From the NCBI RefSeq assembly GCF_026151205.1, contig NC_087076.1:20391919-20455918 (forward strand): a stretch of DNA of 64,000 nucleotides, given 5' to 3'. The position numbers and the translations under genes were made by a program. Below the pieces are notes generated by a model. That model did no database searches. It saw only the letters and a program-made list of their open reading frames with translations, and was not told the origin of the DNA. Shown here in pieces: positions 59,465 to 64,000 of this stretch. Positions within the stretch are counted from its first letter, which is position 1. Each line of letters starts with the position of its first letter. Source of the DNA: Bolinopsis microptera. Lineage: Eukaryota; Ctenophora; Tentaculata; Lobata; Bolinopsidae.

Positions 59465-60005
59465 AAGATATACGGTAACGAGGTATAATTCATCTGCTTG
59501 CATTATGTAGTATACGTAAAAGAGGCATAATTATCTCGTTGGCATTATGTAAGATATACGTAACGAGGCATAATTCATCTCCGCTTGCATTATGGTAGAT
59601 ATTACGTACGAGCATAGTCATCTCGCTTGCTTTTGTAGTTATACGTAACGAGGCATAATCATCTCGCTTGCATTATGTAGATATAAGTTAACGAGGGAAT
59701 ATTTCATCTCGCTTGGCATTATGTAGATATACGTAAAGTGGATAATCATCTTCCTTGCATTATGTGATATACGTAACGAGGCATAATTCTTCTCGCTTGC
59801 ATTATGTAGATATACGTTTAACGAGGCATAATTCATGTCGCTTGCATTATGTAGATATTACGTAACGAGGCTAATTCATCTCGCTGGCTTTTTGTAGTTA
59901 TGTACGTACGAGGCATAATTAATCTCGCTTGCATTATGTAGCTTTCACGTAACGAAGGCATAATTCATCTCGCTTGCATTATGGAGTATACGTAACGAGG
60001 CTTAA
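59465..60005. repeat. 43-bp satellite array, part 2
   Basis: About 12 further copies of the same 43-bp unit as 54360-58008, separated from them by the LINE. Confidence 0.95.
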
Positions 60006-60345
60006 TTATATATAATGATTTGTTGGGAGGTGCCATACCATTCTTGTCCAGAATTGGAGATTTCCAACGAAGGAAATGGCTTCACTATGAATGTACATTG
60101 TCTTTATAGAAAAACTTTAGACTCTCTATATAAGCAATCATTGTAACTGAAAGTAAACTCTAATGCCATATTGGGCACGCACAAAAGCACTCATCCCCCC
60201 CTCCTTTTCCCGTTCCCCCCCCCCCTAGATTTCAAATTATCTTCATTAATATTTCACCTTTGTAGGATGACGTAGGGGGAGTGAGTTTCGCAATAATAAT
60301 ACTGACGGTCGGTTGGTGTAATATCAGACGTAGAATACGTTATCT
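60006..60345. other. Short unique segment between satellites
   Basis: Non-repetitive, with a C-run (60198-60225). No gene seen. Confidence 0.4.
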
Positions 60346-62332
60346 ATTTAAATGAGCTGCAGCAATATGCTACACGGGTTACGCTACTGACACAGCATCT
60401 ACACAGGATTTAACAGGCTAAATTTGCTACACGTGATACAATGCTACTGCACAGCATCTACACAGGCATTACAAAGCAGATAGCTACCACGTGCTACAGC
60501 TAACTGACACAGCATCTACACAGGATTTAACAGCAGTTTAGTTACACGTGCTCAGCTACTGACACTGATCTACACAGGATTTAAAAGCCGATTAGCTACA
60601 CGTGATACAGCTACTGACACAGAATCTCACACAGGATTTATCGCAGATTAGCTACACGTGATACTGATACTGACACAGCATCTACACAGGATTCTAACAG
60701 CAGATTAGGACACGGATACAGCTACTACAACAGCTTATACACAGGATTTAACAGCAGATTAGCTACAGTGATACAGTACTGCACAGCATCTACACAGGAT
60801 TTAACAGCAGATTAGCTACACGTGACTCACAGCTAAGATCACAGCATCTACTCAGGATTTACAGCAGATTAGCTACACGTGATACAGCTACGACACAGCA
60901 TCTACAACAGGATTTAACAGCAGATAGCTACCACGTGATACAGATACTGACGCATCTACACAGATTTAACAGCCGATTAGCTACACGTGATACAGCTTAC
61001 TGAAACATCATTTACACAGGATTTAAACAGCAGATTAGCTACACGTGATACTGTACTGACACAGCATCTACACAGGATTTAACAGCAGATAGCTACACGA
61101 TGATTCAGTACTGTCACAGCATCTACACAGGATGTTGAACAGCAGATTTGTTTACACGTGATACAGCTACTTACACAGCATCTCACAGGATTTATCAGCA
61201 GATTAGCACATCGTGATACAGCTACTGACACAGCTCTACTCAGGATTTAAACTGCAGATTAGCTACACGTGATACAGCTACTGAACAGCATCTACACAGG
61301 AATTTAACAGCAGATTAGCTAACGTGAAACGCTACTGACAACAGCTCTACACAGGATTTACCAGCGATTAGCTACACGTGATACAGCTACTGACACAGCA
61401 ACTACACAGGAGATTTAACAGAGAATAGCTACACGTGATAACAGCTACTGACACTGCATTACACAGGATTTAACAGCAGATTAGCTACACGTGATACGCT
61501 ACTGACACAGCATCTTACACAGGATTTAACAGCAGATTTGGTACACGTGATTACAGCTACTGACACAGCATCTCACAGGATTTACAGAGATTAGCTACAC
61601 GTGATACAGCTACTGAACAGCATCTACACAGGATTTAACTGCTGGATTAGTTACACGTGATACAGCTATTGGCACAAGCACTCTACACAGGATTTAACAG
61701 CAGATTCGCTTACACGTGATACAGCTACTGACACAGCAACTACACAGGATTTAAACAGTCGTTAGCTCAAACGTGATACAGCTACTGACACAGCATCTAC
61801 ACAGATTTAACAAGCAGATTAGCTTACACGTGATACAGCTACTGTCACAGCATCTACACAGGATTTAACAGCAAGATTAGCTACACGTGATCGCTACTGA
61901 CACAGCATCTACACAGGATTTAACAGCTGATTAGCTACACGTGATACCAGATTCTGACTCAGCAACTACACAGGATTTTAACGCAGATTAGCTTCACGTG
62001 TTACAGATATGACACAGATCTACACAGGATTTAACAGAAGATTAGTACACGTGATACTGATACTGACCAGCTTTACAACAGGATTTACAGCAGCTTGAGC
62101 TACACGTGAGACAGCTTATGACACAGCATCTACACAGGGATTTAACAGCAGGATAGCTAACACGTGATCACAGCTACTGACACAGCATCTACACAGGATT
62201 TAACAGAGATTAGCTACACGTGATACAGCTACTGACGCAGCATCTACACAGGATTTAACAGTGATTATCTACACGTGCAGTGATACAGCTAATGACACAG
62301 CATCTACACAGGATTTATCAGCATTACTCAGC
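60346..62332. repeat. 56-bp satellite array
   Basis: About 35 copies of a 56-bp unit containing gctacacgtgatacagctac, tgacacagcatctacacagg and atttaacagcagatta, again with many single-base indels. The E-box-like palindrome cacgtg recurs once per unit. Confidence 0.96.
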
Positions 62333-64000
62333 TCAGGCATGTACATAAACAATCAGACTCACGCAGATTTCAACTTCATCATAATTGATAATAATAAACT
62401 CATGGCCACGATCAGTAGTGAGAAAAAATGATTTAAGGAGGACATATTTTTTAGTACTACTGCTATTTGTAGAACCCACAATTATAGCAGAGATTGCAGA
62501 GTAACATGATATCCTGAAACTCATTGCAGCGCCCCACGTTGACACCTGTGACAGTACTACGTGCCCGGTGACTCATCCATTTCATTACATTACTCTACAT
62601 CTATAATCTAATATGTCGTATTTGATCAACCTCTGTTCTCTATAGTCTGTATACCCTTGTTTTTTCATGAGTTCCTCTGATTTACCAACTTATTATCCGC
62701 GCGTCGATATTAATTTGTAGGGAGTTATCAATTATGTTGAGTCAAATTTCTGTGTTAAAACGTGCATTATGTACTAGTACTATCACCAGCGCGGCTATAT
62801 TTGCACCAGCAGGCCCTCGCAGCCCGCGAGTTAGAAGACCCTGATATATCCCGGGCCCGCTGTTACAGCCCGCTGATATAGCGGGAGCCCGCTATACCCA
62901 TCGGGCGATATAATTAATGATATGTATAAATTAGATCGATCTCCTTTTTAATTAGATGCTACACTTAATGGCTGATATTATGTTCGCATACATATACAGG
63001 CAGCAGTAGTTGAAATACAGATATTTCTTGTTTGGAGACCGCTTCAGTCCTGAGATATTCAATCTACTTCCTAACTGTGTAATCATGCTAACTCCCGAGA
63101 GGAACTAGTGCACACTTCAGGTTATGCTTTGATTTACAATCTTAATCCTTCGTTTTTTTGGGGGGGCATTTTTAAAGCCTCTCTGTATTTATTTTCAAAA
63201 TTCTATTTAACGAGTTATTCTCATATTGCGTTTAAACCTGTTATTTTAGGTTCGCATTTGTTTGATGATATTCAATCACAAAAAGATTAACTCTGCTCAT
63301 CATCAGTGCTCGTTCCAGTGCTCAAGTGAGTACTTGATGTTGTATTTTAGGTACCAGAATCAGGTCAGCGATCAAGCGCGTATTTCCAATTTCTTTCTAA
63401 ATTAGAAATAGAACAATCTCGATCATGAATATCAAGGTAAGAATAATGTATTTTTACTAGCACTTGACTGTTTTACAAGATCTTTGACGTTGATATTCCA
63501 ATATATGTCTTGGAATCTAGACTAATAGTCTGCCTATTATACGGCTCTCTTTCTCCATCCTAAAACAATAATTTTAAAATATTCCAGCCCACAAATCAGT
63601 GTCCAATCTATCAAATATTGAACTACATTGCTCGCAATAATTGAAAGGTTTTTTATATTTTTTAAGGTTAACAGAGTCCGGACAGAGATTAAGCTGCTTT
63701 TCGATAATTTTCCTATAAGATCTACATTTATCTTCATTATTAAGGTAATAAATATGTCACGTAATACTCAACCCTCACAAACTCCCCTTAATCAAAAACT
63801 CGTACTTTATCCTGAAACACCTGCGGGGCCTCATCTCATTTACAAAGTATGGATTACTACTTATATTGTTAAAGCTATAAATAGCTTGAAACTCTATAAA
63901 GTTTCATTATCTCAAGAAATATCTGATTACTGACTATGGACAAGTATTTAAAGAACGGAAAGAATATTCCGCAAGTTCTGCACCTCTGATGACAAAAACA
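62333..64000. other. Terminal segment without recognised genes
   Basis: A+T-rich. A GC-rich hairpin cluster (gcccgct...agcgggc type) lies at 62810-62910. An open frame from ATG 63754 (MSRNTQPSQTPLNQKLVLYP) runs 60 codons to 63933, but has no recognisable domain and may be chance. Confidence 0.3.

Noticed and set aside
54360-62332. CRISPR array
   Set aside because: Direct tandem repeats with no unique spacers, in eukaryotic DNA.

Overview
The window looks like nuclear DNA of an A+T-rich invertebrate animal, assembled from noisy long reads. Three gene families point to an animal: PLAT-type lipoxygenases, an organic-solute-transporter alpha (SLC51A-like) protein and a microsomal-type cytochrome P450 exon. 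The coding parts of the recognisable genes have no introns. Repeats include LINEs, a Penelope-like retroelement, several small inverted-repeat DNA elements and long satellites. A cnidarian or other early-branching marine invertebrate is my best guess, but the species cannot be fixed from this sequence.

Layout. 1-3640 is homopolymer-run sequence that looks like failed base calling. About 3650-29800 is one giant inverted repeat: a left arm (about 3650-17565), a short non-palindromic centre (about 17566-17814) and a right arm (about 17815-29800). Each arm carries the same lipoxygenase gene, the same single P450 exon, the same 27-bp and 8-bp tandem arrays and the same flanks in mirror order. The right copy of the lipoxygenase is nearly clean. 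The left copy is cut by many small indels. The left arm also has about 577 extra bases and a much longer 27-bp array, so the arms are not a simple mirror image.

30.3-33 kb holds a near-perfect 276-bp hairpin and a second, diverged, intact lipoxygenase in the opposite direction, so the two lipoxygenases are tail to tail. 34.9-37.6 kb holds a broken Penelope-like element with an N-terminal-type GIY-YIG endonuclease. 38.6-39.6 kb is the SLC51A-like transporter. It is followed by a 150-bp MITE with TA target duplications, a 585-bp hAT-type MITE with an 8-bp target duplication and a 375-bp CCACA microsatellite. 42.2-43.4 kb has three closely packed minus-strand reading frames: one resembles the first half of an SCP-2 sterol-carrier domain, and the other two encode membrane proteins or two parts of one seven-helix protein.

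44.5-64 kb is almost all repeats: a LINE with a 937-codon ORF nested in an inverted-repeat element; a duplicated unit of about 1.56 kb; a 400-bp element whose empty site is preserved in the sister unit; a fold-back element holding telomere-like CCCTGA and CCCCAA arrays; a 43-bp satellite invaded by a 5'-truncated LINE; and a 56-bp satellite. The last 1.7 kb has no recognisable gene.

Functionally, the lipoxygenases (fatty-acid dioxygenases) are the core of the gene content. The P450 exon beside them hints at an oxylipin gene neighbourhood. The other genes handle lipophilic cargo (an SLC51A-type transporter and an SCP-2-like domain), but a functional link between them is only inference.
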